Positions 41,613-49,093 of a stretch of DNA of 64,000 nucleotides are shown here, piece after piece (the stretch's first letter is position 1; the number at the start of each line of letters is the position of its first letter). This stretch comes from Fluviicola sp. (GTDB lineage Bacteria; Bacteroidota; Bacteroidia; Flavobacteriales_D; Crocinitomicaceae). The notes below the pieces were generated by a model. The model saw only the letters and a program-made list of their open reading frames with translations, was not told the origin of the DNA and ran no database searches. The position numbers were made by a program, and so were the translations under genes. The stretch spans positions 806,001 to 870,000 of the forward strand of contig NZ_JBCNJT010000002.1 in the NCBI RefSeq assembly GCF_039596395.1. The letters run 5' to 3'.

Positions 41613-41642
41613 CCTTCTGTAACTCGTTTTTATATAAGATCC

Positions 41643-42428
41643 TTATAACTTGATCTCTGTAGCGGCTTTGATGATCACATCGGCAACCGCCTTTGGCTGT
41701 GAAATGAAAACGACATGGCTTCCTTTTATTTCGGTGATCTTTGTATTGGATCTTTTGTACATGTTTCGCTCAATTTCAGGTGCGATCGATTTATCCTCTG
41801 TAGCCACAATCCCGTAAGCAGGTTTTGTTTTCCAGGCAGCATTGCTTACCGTTGCAGTGAGCGTACTTACATGAAGTGCACCCTGGGATGCGTACATAAA
41901 ATCGGCGTCTTTCTTACTCAGGTCCGCACAAAACCCAGCGTGGTATTTTGCCTGGTCGTAATAAACGATTCCTTTGTCGTTCGGAGGCAATACACCGTTT
42001 TCAGGAGCCGGCGGAGCAGTTTGCAACCATTGAAGGGCGGTTTCTCCTTTGTCGGGCTGAAGTGCGGCAACATATACCAGGCCGGCTGCTTTCGGATGAT
42101 TTCCGGCTTCGGTAATCACCACGCCTCCCCAGGAATGGCCAACCAGAATCGCGGGGCCATCCTGCATATCCAAAGCATTCAGGGTTGCAGTCACATCGTC
42201 TTCAAGCGATGTTAAGGGATTTTGAACGACTGTGACATGATACCCTTTTGCGGTTAATACTTCGTAGAGATTCTTCCAGCCTGAACCGTCAGCAAAAGCT
42301 CCGTGAACCAGTACCACATTTTTGATACCTGCGGGTGTTGTTTGTGCATTAGCGCTTGTAAATCCGATGAAAAGGAATGCTATTGCCAACAGGAAATAAC
42401 GATTTAATTGTGTCTTTAAAGTTTTCAT
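41643..42428 (-). CDS. Exported alpha/beta hydrolase
   Basis: A 261-residue hydrolase with a signal peptide (about residues 1-29, ending SANAQ). The HG oxyanion motif is VHGAFADGSGW, the nucleophile elbow is G-H-S99-W-G-G, and the base is likely in IKGSHVVFISQP. It is close to the EstC/salicylate-esterase-like group with a GHSWGG elbow. It is periplasmic and the substrate is unknown. It begins 29 nt after osmC ends and shares its transcription unit, which suggests a role in oxidant or organic-peroxide response. Confidence 0.87.
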   Translation of the reverse strand: MKTLKTQLNRYFLLAIAFLFIGFTSANAQTTPAGIKNVVLVHGAFADGSGWKNLYEVLTAKGYHVTVVQNPLTSLEDDVTATLNALDMQDGPAILVGHSWGGVVITEAGNHPKAAGLVYVAALQPDKGETALQWLQTAPPAPENGVLPPNDKGIVYYDQAKYHAGFCADLSKKDADFMYASQGALHVSTLTATVSNAAWKTKPAYGIVATEDKSIAPEIERNMYKRSNTKITEIKGSHVVFISQPKAVADVIIKAATEIKL

Positions 42429-42457
42429 GTTCTTTTTAGTTTTTCGGTGAATGAATT

Positions 42458-42880
42458 TTAGTTATTAGTCAGTTCAACAGAAAGCGTGATTTCAGCTTTC
42501 AGTAATTTGGAAACCGGACAAACTTCTTTTGCTTTTTGTGCCAGTTCGATAAATTGTGCTTCTGAAATGTTCGGAACGTTTCCTGTTGTATTTAAGTGAA
42601 TCGTTGTAATGGTCCCATCTTCAAAAGTCACTTTTGCGGATGTGTTCAAATCTTCGGCTGTGAATCCTGCTTCATTTAATAAGAAGCTCAACTGCATGGT
42701 AAAACATCCGGAATGTGCTGCTGCCAATAATTCTTCCGGGTTTGTTCCTACTCCTTCTGCGAAGCGGGTCTTAAACGATAATTGTGCATTGTTCAAAGTC
42801 GTGCTTTGAGTACTGATTGTACCTGTTCCTTCCATTCCGGTACCTTTCCAATTTGCGTTTGCTGTTCTTGAGAATTTCAT
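42458..42880 (-). CDS. osmC: OsmC-type organic hydroperoxide reductase
   Basis: A 140-residue OsmC-family thiol peroxidase. The peroxidatic Cys59 is in AAHSGCFTMQLSF and the resolving Cys121 in AKEVCPVSKLL; E49 or E50 precedes in NPEELLAAAH. Start TANANWKGTGMEGTG fits E. coli OsmC rather than Ohr. It reduces organic hydroperoxides with dihydrolipoyl or similar thiols. It is divergent from an OxyR gene whose redox cysteines are intact, so peroxide control by OxyR is likely. The 23-nt hairpin repeat lies in its leader. Confidence 0.93.
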   Translation of the reverse strand: MKFSRTANANWKGTGMEGTGTISTQSTTLNNAQLSFKTRFAEGVGTNPEELLAAAHSGCFTMQLSFLLNEAGFTAEDLNTSAKVTFEDGTITTIHLNTTGNVPNISEAQFIELAQKAKEVCPVSKLLKAEITLSVELTNN

Positions 42881-42902
42881 AATCTGTTTTTTTAATTGTT
42901 AC

Positions 42903-42925
42903 ATCCCGACATTCATCGTCGGGGT
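42903..42925 (-). repeat. 23-nt hairpin repeat, copy 2, in the osmC leader
   Basis: Identical to 38588-38610. The 6-bp stem is at 42905-42910 and 42918-42923. It lies 22 nt upstream of the osmC ATG, downstream of the promoter, so it would be transcribed. Confidence 0.7.
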
Positions 42926-42969
42926 TAATACTTGTTTTCTTCAACCGGCTTATCCGATGTTTGATGAGA

Positions 42970-43000
42970 CAAATTTAGGGCGGGTGTTTTCATAAATCAA
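42970..43000 (-). promoter_or_regulatory. -33/-7 promoter of osmC
   Basis: On the minus strand TTG (43000-42998) and TAAATTTG (42977-42970) are 20 nt apart, a good Bacteroidota promoter. It predicts a leader of about 80 nt containing the hairpin repeat. Confidence 0.6.
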
Positions 43001-43039
43001 ATCAATAATTTTTTACCTTTATAAATAAAAATTATAATC

Positions 43040-44008
43040 ATGACGATTCAGCAATTAAAATATATCGTGGCTTTGGACGAAGAACGCCATTTTGCAAGGG
43101 CTGCGGAAGTATGCATGATCTCCCAGCCGGGGCTCACCATCCAATTAAAAAATTTAGAAGAAGAAATCGGAATAAAAATTTTTGACCGGAATAAAGTGCC
43201 GCTTACTCCGACTAAATTGGGTGTGGAAATCATTCACCGTGCTAAAAAGATCCTGCGTGAAACGAATGAGATCCGCGATTTTGTCATTAACGAGAAGAAC
43301 CTGCTGGAAGGGGAAGTAAGAGTGGGTGTGATTTCAACTTTGTCTCCGTATCTGATTCCGAAATTTATCAAAGCCATGCGCGAAGCTGCGCCGAAAGTAA
43401 ACTTTATCATCCGGGAAGGATATACCGGGCAATTAATGGCAGAGGTGGAAAACGGTACGCTGGATATCGCCATTATGGCCACGCCGACCGGCAGACCGAA
43501 TTTGGTGGAACACCCGATTTTTATGGAACCGTTCATTGCATATCTGCCACCGGATCATCCCATGGCCGGCGATCCGTTTTATAAACTACAGCCGAAAGAC
43601 AGGCCCGAACTCTTGCTGCTTCATCACGAATATTGTTACAATGCACAGTTGCTGGACATTTGCGAACTGAAAGAACCGGGTAAAATCAAAGATCAGTTTC
43701 AGTACGATATTACTTCCATTGAGACCCTTAAAAATTTGGTACGTGCCCAGTTGGGATTTGCAATCATTCCGATGCTTTCGGTAAACAATGAAAAAGACCG
43801 GACGTTGTTTAAGCCATTTGCAGATCCGAAGCCGGTTCGTGAAATAAGCTTTGTAGTAGCCGATACCTTCTCCAAAAAATTATTGCTGGAGAAGATGAAC
43901 GAGGCCATCTACCAGTGTTTGCCGGAAGAATTAAAGGCAGATTTCAGTTATAAAAAGATCCGGTGGAACGATTCGCCATACTTTATAGATGCCGTGAGTA
44001 AATTGTGA
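43040..44008 (+). CDS. oxyR: Hydrogen peroxide-sensing LysR regulator OxyR
   Basis: A LysR-family regulator of 322 residues. The N-terminal winged helix (TIQQLKYIVALDEERHFARAAEV) and LysR effector domain are intact. The redox pair is C199 and C208 (EYCYNAQLLDICEL), the same numbering and x8 spacing as E. coli OxyR, in which these cysteines form the H2O2-induced disulfide. It faces osmC divergently. The ATG at 43040 follows an AT-rich region with TACCTTTA at 43014-43021, one base from -7 consensus. Confidence 0.95.
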   Translation: MTIQQLKYIVALDEERHFARAAEVCMISQPGLTIQLKNLEEEIGIKIFDRNKVPLTPTKLGVEIIHRAKKILRETNEIRDFVINEKNLLEGEVRVGVISTLSPYLIPKFIKAMREAAPKVNFIIREGYTGQLMAEVENGTLDIAIMATPTGRPNLVEHPIFMEPFIAYLPPDHPMAGDPFYKLQPKDRPELLLLHHEYCYNAQLLDICELKEPGKIKDQFQYDITSIETLKNLVRAQLGFAIIPMLSVNNEKDRTLFKPFADPKPVREISFVVADTFSKKLLLEKMNEAIYQCLPEELKADFSYKKIRWNDSPYFIDAVSKL

Positions 44009-44125
44009 GTCACTCTCAGGATTTATTTGCACGCAGATCGCGCGGATTTACGCAGATATGGTTGAGGTATAACCTCTGCTCTTCGCTTGATCGGAGCAAA
44101 TTGTGCGAAAATGCATAGTTGATCA

Positions 44126-44193
44126 ATCTTTGATTTTCATAATGATCGCTGTGCAATGACTATAAGAAACCGGGGTGTTTGCCCGCAACTTTG
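44126..44193 (+). promoter_or_regulatory. Shared-architecture promoter, copy 3 (VOC)
   Basis: ATCTTTGATTTTCATAAT (44126-44143), exactly 43 nt, then AACTTTG (44187-44193) and GTATCAAATTA. The inner block is CTGTGCAATGACTATAA. The ATG at 44230 is 36 nt downstream. It is on the opposite strand to copies 1 and 2, but in the same orientation relative to its gene. Confidence 0.7.
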
Positions 44194-44229
44194 TGGTATC
44201 AAATTATTCAACACAAAAATTTAGAAATC

Positions 44230-44769
44230 ATGAAAAGAGCAATTAAAAACACCTTGATGGTCATCGGTTTATTCGCAGCAACTGCAGTAAACGCACAAAC
44301 ACACAATCACGAAACAGGATTTGATATGCCTGCTTTGAACCCGAAAAGCCCCTTGGCAGAATTGGTAGGAAACCATGTTGGAATTCGCGTTCCTGATTAT
44401 GACGCAGCTATTAAATGGTATACCGAAAAACTGGATTTCCGTGTGATTCACGAATGGCCTTATGCCGATGAAAAACTGGCTTACCTGGCTCCGCCGAATA
44501 CCAATGATTTTTGGGTAGAAATTCTTGCCGGAGGTAAATTATCCAAGCCGGTTATTTATTCCGATTTGGGTAAAAGTCTGGAAGAAGCAGGTTTCCACCA
44601 CATTTGTATGGATGTTTCCAACGTAGACCAAATCGTTGCAGAATTGAAAAAGCGCGGAGTAACGATTGTTGGTGAAACATTCTACCTGGAAGCAATCGGC
44701 CGCAAGCTGGCATTTTTCCAGGACCCATGGGGAAATATGATCGAACTATCCGAAGTGGTAAAGAAGTAA
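44230..44769 (+). CDS. Exported VOC-superfamily (glyoxalase-like) protein
   Basis: A 179-residue protein from MKRAIKNTLM with a signal peptide (about 1-23, ending AVNAQ). The VOC fold has a complete candidate metal set: H49 (GNHVGIRV), E97 (FWVEILAG), H123 or H124 (GFHHICMDV) and E172 (GNMIELSE). Most VOC enzymes are cytoplasmic, so the signal peptide is unusual. It is the third gene with the shared-architecture promoter. The substrate is unknown. The upstream frame to 44179 is rejected, because it overlaps the promoter. Confidence 0.88.
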   Translation: MKRAIKNTLMVIGLFAATAVNAQTHNHETGFDMPALNPKSPLAELVGNHVGIRVPDYDAAIKWYTEKLDFRVIHEWPYADEKLAYLAPPNTNDFWVEILAGGKLSKPVIYSDLGKSLEEAGFHHICMDVSNVDQIVAELKKRGVTIVGETFYLEAIGRKLAFFQDPWGNMIELSEVVKK

Positions 44770-44792
44770 TTTATTTTCACCAACAAATTCAC

Positions 44793-44819
44793 AAGGGAGA
44801 CAGTTTGTTTCCCTTTTTT
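44793..44819 (+). terminator. Terminator of the VOC gene
   Basis: A 10-bp stem (44793-44802 with 44806-44815, one G-T pair, loop GTT), then TTTT. It lies 24 nt after the stop codon. Confidence 0.75.
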
Positions 44820-44928
44820 CATTAAACGAAGTATTAAAAAACGAGAGCGGAGTGAAACAACAAATCATCAACTTGAAATATCATTAACCTCATCAAATCA
44901 GTCTTTAGATAACAACCAACGTAAAATT

Positions 44929-44956
44929 CCTTGTGCTCTTCGTGTCCTTTGTGGTG
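44929..44956. repeat. CGCAAAG/GTGTCCTTTGTGG-type repeat remnant
   Basis: A TTGTGCTCTTCGTGTCCTTT stretch and flanks match the style of the repeats at 37785-37858. It lies in the 237-nt gap between the VOC gene and the FtsE-like gene, where no ORF is seen. Confidence 0.4.
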
Positions 44957-45006
44957 AAAAAGCAGCGAAGCTGCCAATCAGTGTATCGAACTAATCTATG
45001 TGGTTT

Positions 45007-45720
45007 TCAATCAAACAGCGGCTGGAACGGATCAAAGCGATGCATCGTGTCCAGGGCCTTCATTTCGCGGTTTTCCACTTTGTAAACTCTTCCCGGGAAT
45101 TTCTCGATCAAAGACATGTCGTGTGTTGCCATGATTACCGCCGCTTTTTCTTCTTTCGCCACGGCAACGATCAGGTGCATAATTTCGGTGGATGTTTCCG
45201 GGTCTAAATTCCCTGTCGGCTCATCGGCAATGATTACTTTCGGGTGATTGATCAACGCACGTGCAATGGCTACACGCTGCTGTTCTCCTCCCGAAAGACG
45301 ATGCGGCTGAATGTGTTCTTTTCCTTCCAGTCCGACCATCGACAAAACGGTGCGGATACGGTTGTCCATTTCACGTTTGTCTTTCCAGCCTGTTGCCTTC
45401 ATCACAAAGCGCAGGTTGTCAGTGATTGACCGATCGGAAAGTAACTGGAAATCCTGGAATACCACTCCTAATTTACGGCGCAAATTTGGGATTTGGCGTT
45501 TCGAAAGCCGTTTCAGGTCGAATTCCACCATCGAACCCGAACCGTCACTCAATTCCAATTCTCCGTAAAGCACTTTCAGCAAGCTGCTTTTCCCCGAACC
45601 TGTTTTCCCGATCAGGAAAACCAACTCATCCGATTCCACCTCGAAATTGATGTTGTCAAGAACTGTTTGACCCAACTGGTCAATTCTTCCGTTTTGAATG
45701 CGAATAACTTTCTCCACCAC
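45007..45720 (-). CDS. ftsE: FtsE-like ABC transporter ATP-binding protein
   Basis: A 237-residue ATPase. Walker A is GKTGSGKSS (38-46), the signature LSGGEQQR (142-149), and Walker B VIIADEP (162-168), followed by TGNLDPE. FtsE with membrane partner FtsX controls periplasmic cell-wall hydrolases at division; no ftsX adjoins it in the window. The start is GTG at 45720 with no in-frame ATG nearby. MacB/LolD-type ATPases are an alternative, but the length and VLDNINFEVESDELVFLIGKTGSGKSS favour FtsE. Confidence 0.85.
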   Translation of the reverse strand: MVEKVIRIQNGRIDQLGQTVLDNINFEVESDELVFLIGKTGSGKSSLLKVLYGELELSDGSGSMVEFDLKRLSKRQIPNLRRKLGVVFQDFQLLSDRSITDNLRFVMKATGWKDKREMDNRIRTVLSMVGLEGKEHIQPHRLSGGEQQRVAIARALINHPKVIIADEPTGNLDPETSTEIMHLIVAVAKEEKAAVIMATHDMSLIEKFPGRVYKVENREMKALDTMHRFDPFQPLFD

Positions 45721-45802
45721 TTTTGAGTTTAATAATGTTCAAACAGGTTCAATCTTCTTCGCTCTTAGAGCTCCGAAGGTTCAAAAGAGTTTAAACAGTT
45801 CA

Positions 45803-45862
45803 ATTTGAACATTTGAACATTTGAACATTTGAACATTTGAACATTTGAACATTTGAACATTT
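45803..45862 (+). repeat. 8-bp tandem repeat array
   Basis: Seven exact tandem copies of ATTTGAAC (45803-45858) plus a half copy, in the 286-nt gap between divergent ftsE and the TPR gene. Flanking degenerate copies (GTTCAAACAGGTTCAA at about 45737) suggest an older, larger array. It is not CRISPR: the unit is too short and there are no spacers. Confidence 0.9.
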
Positions 45863-46006
45863 TCACTTGTAAAATTCAGAATTCCAATTCGTAAAATTCC
45901 CGTGTAACGAGATTATCTCTTAACAGTTATACGTTTAAAACTTTTGAACGCGCGCGCCCTTTCTCCCTAAGGGACTACTTAATTTTAGGATCTTAAAATA
46001 GTTGTA

Positions 46007-49000
46007 ATGCGTTTTCTTTTTATCCTTTTTCTACTTGTTGCAAGCTCTTCGGCATGGTCCCAGGCAAGTGAGAAATATCATTCTCCGCTGAGTGGGTTCT
46101 ACAAAGCAGAAGATTTGTTTGAGAAAGAACAATACAGTGCCGCACGCAAAGAATTCCGCCTGTTTATTACTGATTACAAAGGTTCCAAAAACGATTCATA
46201 CTACATCAAAGCCTTGTATTATGAAGGTCTTTCCGCATTGGAACTCTTCAACAACGACGCTATTGATCTGCTGGAAACTTTCAACCGGGAATATCCTGAA
46301 AGCATTTACCGGAGCAATATCCTTTTCCAGATCGGCCGTTACTATTATCAGAAAAAGGATTACAAAAAGTCCATTGAATACTTCAAGCAACTAAGCCGGT
46401 CATCGGTAGACAAAGAGAACCAGGAAGAATATTACTTCAAATTGGGATATGCCTACTTTGACGAAAAACAATACCCGGAATCCAAACTGGCTTTCTATGA
46501 AGTAAAAGATTCTACCAGTCAGTACGGAGCACCGAGTTTGTATTACTACTCGCACATCTGCTACCTGGACAGTTCCTACCAGACGGCTTTGGAAGGATTT
46601 GAGAAATTATTGACCGACAACCGTTTCAACCGCGTTGTTCCTTATTACATCACTCAGATTTATTACATTCAGCACAAATACCAGGAGGTAGTAGATTTTG
46701 CGCCGGGTAAAGTCGACAGTTTGAAACCGGCTGAGCAGGTCGAGATCAGTCACATTATCGGGGACAGTTATTTCCACCTGGAAAAGTACGACGAAGCGCT
46801 TCCTTACCTGGAATTATACAATTCGAAATCGAATACCACCCGCGACGACGATTATGCACTTGCTTTGGCTTATTCACGTACTTCGAACTGTACGAAAGCC
46901 GTGAAGTATTTTGACCGCGTTGCCCGTGAAAAAGACGTTCTGGGCCAGATTGCCCTGTACCATGCCGGAGAGTGTTATACCAACCTGGGAGAACTGGTTT
47001 ATGCCCGCACAGCCTTCGAAGCAGCCAGTCAACTCGATATGGACAAAATGATCCAGGAAGATGCTTTGTACAATTACGCATTGCTTTCCTACAAACTGGA
47101 CATGAATGCTTATGACGAAGCAGTGGAAGCTTTCAAATTGTACCTGGAGAAATACCCGGATTCCAAACGCAAACCGGTGATTTACCAATATTTGGTGAAC
47201 GTGTATACTTCTACCAAGAATTACCAGAAAGCACTGGAGTCTTTGGATCAGTTGACCAACAAGGACATCAAACTGAAATCCGCTTACCAGTTGATCGCTT
47301 TCAACCGGGGTGTGGAATTGTTCCAGAAATCGGAATACACTAATGCCATCCAGGCTTTTGAATTGGTAGACAAATACCCGATCAGCCCGGAAATCAGTGC
47401 AAAAGCCGTTTACTGGACTGCAGACGCGCTATTCTATCTGAAAAAATACCCGGAAGCAATCAAGAAATACACGCAATTCATGGGAATGGCCGGTTCTCAG
47501 ATGAGCGGCTTGCGAAACGATGCTATTTACAACAAAGGATATGCTTACCTGGCCACGGGCGAATACAAACAGGTCGAACAAACTTTCAGAGAATACCTGA
47601 GCCAGCCGAATCTGACGGAACTCAACAAGAAAGCGGATGCACACATGCGTTTGGCTGACGAGTACTACCGGAATTCACAGGCCGACCAGACCATCAACAA
47701 ACTGGCGGTAGACAATTACAAAGCTGCTTACAACCTGAAACAGGGATACGACGATCAGGCTTTGTACTACATGGCCCGTACCTATAATTTCATGGACAAA
47801 CAGAACGAGCGCATTCAAAGCTTAACGGACCTCATCAACAATTATCCGAAATCCCGTTACATGCAACGCGCTATTCTGGATATTGCCCGGGCCTATTTTG
47901 AGGAAGAAAACCTGGACAAATCGGAACGTTATTACAAACAGATCATTTCTGATTATCCGTCCAGCAACACGGTGAAAGATGCTTATCACTACCTCGGAGA
48001 TATTGCTTTCAAGCGCAATAATTTCAACCAGGCGGAAACGTATTACACGAAAGTCCTGAATGAATTCACGATCAACGATACGATCTGTGAACGCGAAGTA
48101 AGTTCCTTGGTTTCCGTATACCGTGCACAGCGCTTATTGAACAAAATTGAAACGCTGGCGGGGAAATACAGTTGTGTGGATTCACTGACCAACCAGGTGG
48201 AAGATGAATATTACCGGTTGGCATTCGATCAGTACGAAAAGTCGGAATGGGAAGCATCCATCAAGGAATTCGATAAATACCTGAATAAATACCCGAACGG
48301 TAAATTCTACCGCGATGCCATGAACCAGAAAGCGGACGCTTTGTATCGCCTGAAGCGTGAAGCAGATGCTATTGCGATCTATCAGATTACACTTGCCGGT
48401 CCAAATGACGATTACACGGAACTGGCTTCGGTACGAACCGCCAAGTTCTTGTTTAACGGAAACCAGAAAGAAGCTGCACTTCCATACTATAAACGCACGG
48501 AAGAAATCAGTTCCAACCCCGAATACCTGAACAATGCCCGGATCGGATTGATGCGCTGTCACTTCTTGTTGGAGAACTACGCCAATGCGGTTGAATACGC
48601 TCAAAAAGTACTGGGTGTTCAGCAAACCACGCAAGTGAAACTGGAAGCGGAATACATCAAAGGAATTTCACTTTCGAAGGAAAAACGCTATGCCGAAGCG
48701 CAACTGTCTTTGGATTACGTCATCAAAAACGCAACAACTGCGTGGGCGGCAGAATCCAAGTTTACCCTGGCTCAGAATGCATTTGAGCAGGCAGATTATA
48801 CCAAAACAGAAACTATTATCCGGGAATTGCTGAAAATGAAACCTGGTTACGATTACTGGATCGCGAAAGGATTGATCCTTCAAACGAAGGTATTGCTTCA
48901 GAAAAAAGATTTGTTCCAGGCAGAAAACACGATCAAGTCCGTTATTGACCATTACCCGGTGAAAGACGACGGAATTCTGCAGGAAGCAGGTGAACTGTAC

Positions 49001-49093
49001 AACGAGATCATGCAATTGAAAACACAACCAAAAACTTTGACGAACCCAAGCGAGCCTACGGTGATTGAAGTGGATGAAAAAACAGGGAAATAA
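46007..49093 (+). CDS. Large tetratricopeptide-repeat envelope protein
   Basis: A 1028-residue exported protein: signal peptide 1-19 (MRFLFILFLLVASSSAWSQ), then TPR and TPR-like (outer-membrane lipoprotein BamD/YbgF-type) repeats along nearly the whole chain, for example FEKEQYSAARKEFRLFI, KSIEYFKQLSRSS, ALESLDQLTNKDIKLKSAYQ and AQLSLDYVIKNATTAWAAESKF. No lipobox is present. It is probably periplasmic and a scaffold. Its TAA overlaps the ATG of the beta-barrel gene (TAATG), so the two products should be made together and may form a complex. Confidence 0.88.
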   Translation: MRFLFILFLLVASSSAWSQASEKYHSPLSGFYKAEDLFEKEQYSAARKEFRLFITDYKGSKNDSYYIKALYYEGLSALELFNNDAIDLLETFNREYPESIYRSNILFQIGRYYYQKKDYKKSIEYFKQLSRSSVDKENQEEYYFKLGYAYFDEKQYPESKLAFYEVKDSTSQYGAPSLYYYSHICYLDSSYQTALEGFEKLLTDNRFNRVVPYYITQIYYIQHKYQEVVDFAPGKVDSLKPAEQVEISHIIGDSYFHLEKYDEALPYLELYNSKSNTTRDDDYALALAYSRTSNCTKAVKYFDRVAREKDVLGQIALYHAGECYTNLGELVYARTAFEAASQLDMDKMIQEDALYNYALLSYKLDMNAYDEAVEAFKLYLEKYPDSKRKPVIYQYLVNVYTSTKNYQKALESLDQLTNKDIKLKSAYQLIAFNRGVELFQKSEYTNAIQAFELVDKYPISPEISAKAVYWTADALFYLKKYPEAIKKYTQFMGMAGSQMSGLRNDAIYNKGYAYLATGEYKQVEQTFREYLSQPNLTELNKKADAHMRLADEYYRNSQADQTINKLAVDNYKAAYNLKQGYDDQALYYMARTYNFMDKQNERIQSLTDLINNYPKSRYMQRAILDIARAYFEEENLDKSERYYKQIISDYPSSNTVKDAYHYLGDIAFKRNNFNQAETYYTKVLNEFTINDTICEREVSSLVSVYRAQRLLNKIETLAGKYSCVDSLTNQVEDEYYRLAFDQYEKSEWEASIKEFDKYLNKYPNGKFYRDAMNQKADALYRLKREADAIAIYQITLAGPNDDYTELASVRTAKFLFNGNQKEAALPYYKRTEEISSNPEYLNNARIGLMRCHFLLENYANAVEYAQKVLGVQQTTQVKLEAEYIKGISLSKEKRYAEAQLSLDYVIKNATTAWAAESKFTLAQNAFEQADYTKTETIIRELLKMKPGYDYWIAKGLILQTKVLLQKKDLFQAENTIKSVIDHYPVKDDGILQEAGELYNEIMQLKTQPKTLTNPSEPTVIEVDEKTGK

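Noticed and set aside
45803-45862. Possible CRISPR array
   Set aside because: The unit is 8 bp, copies are contiguous with no spacers, and no cas gene is present.
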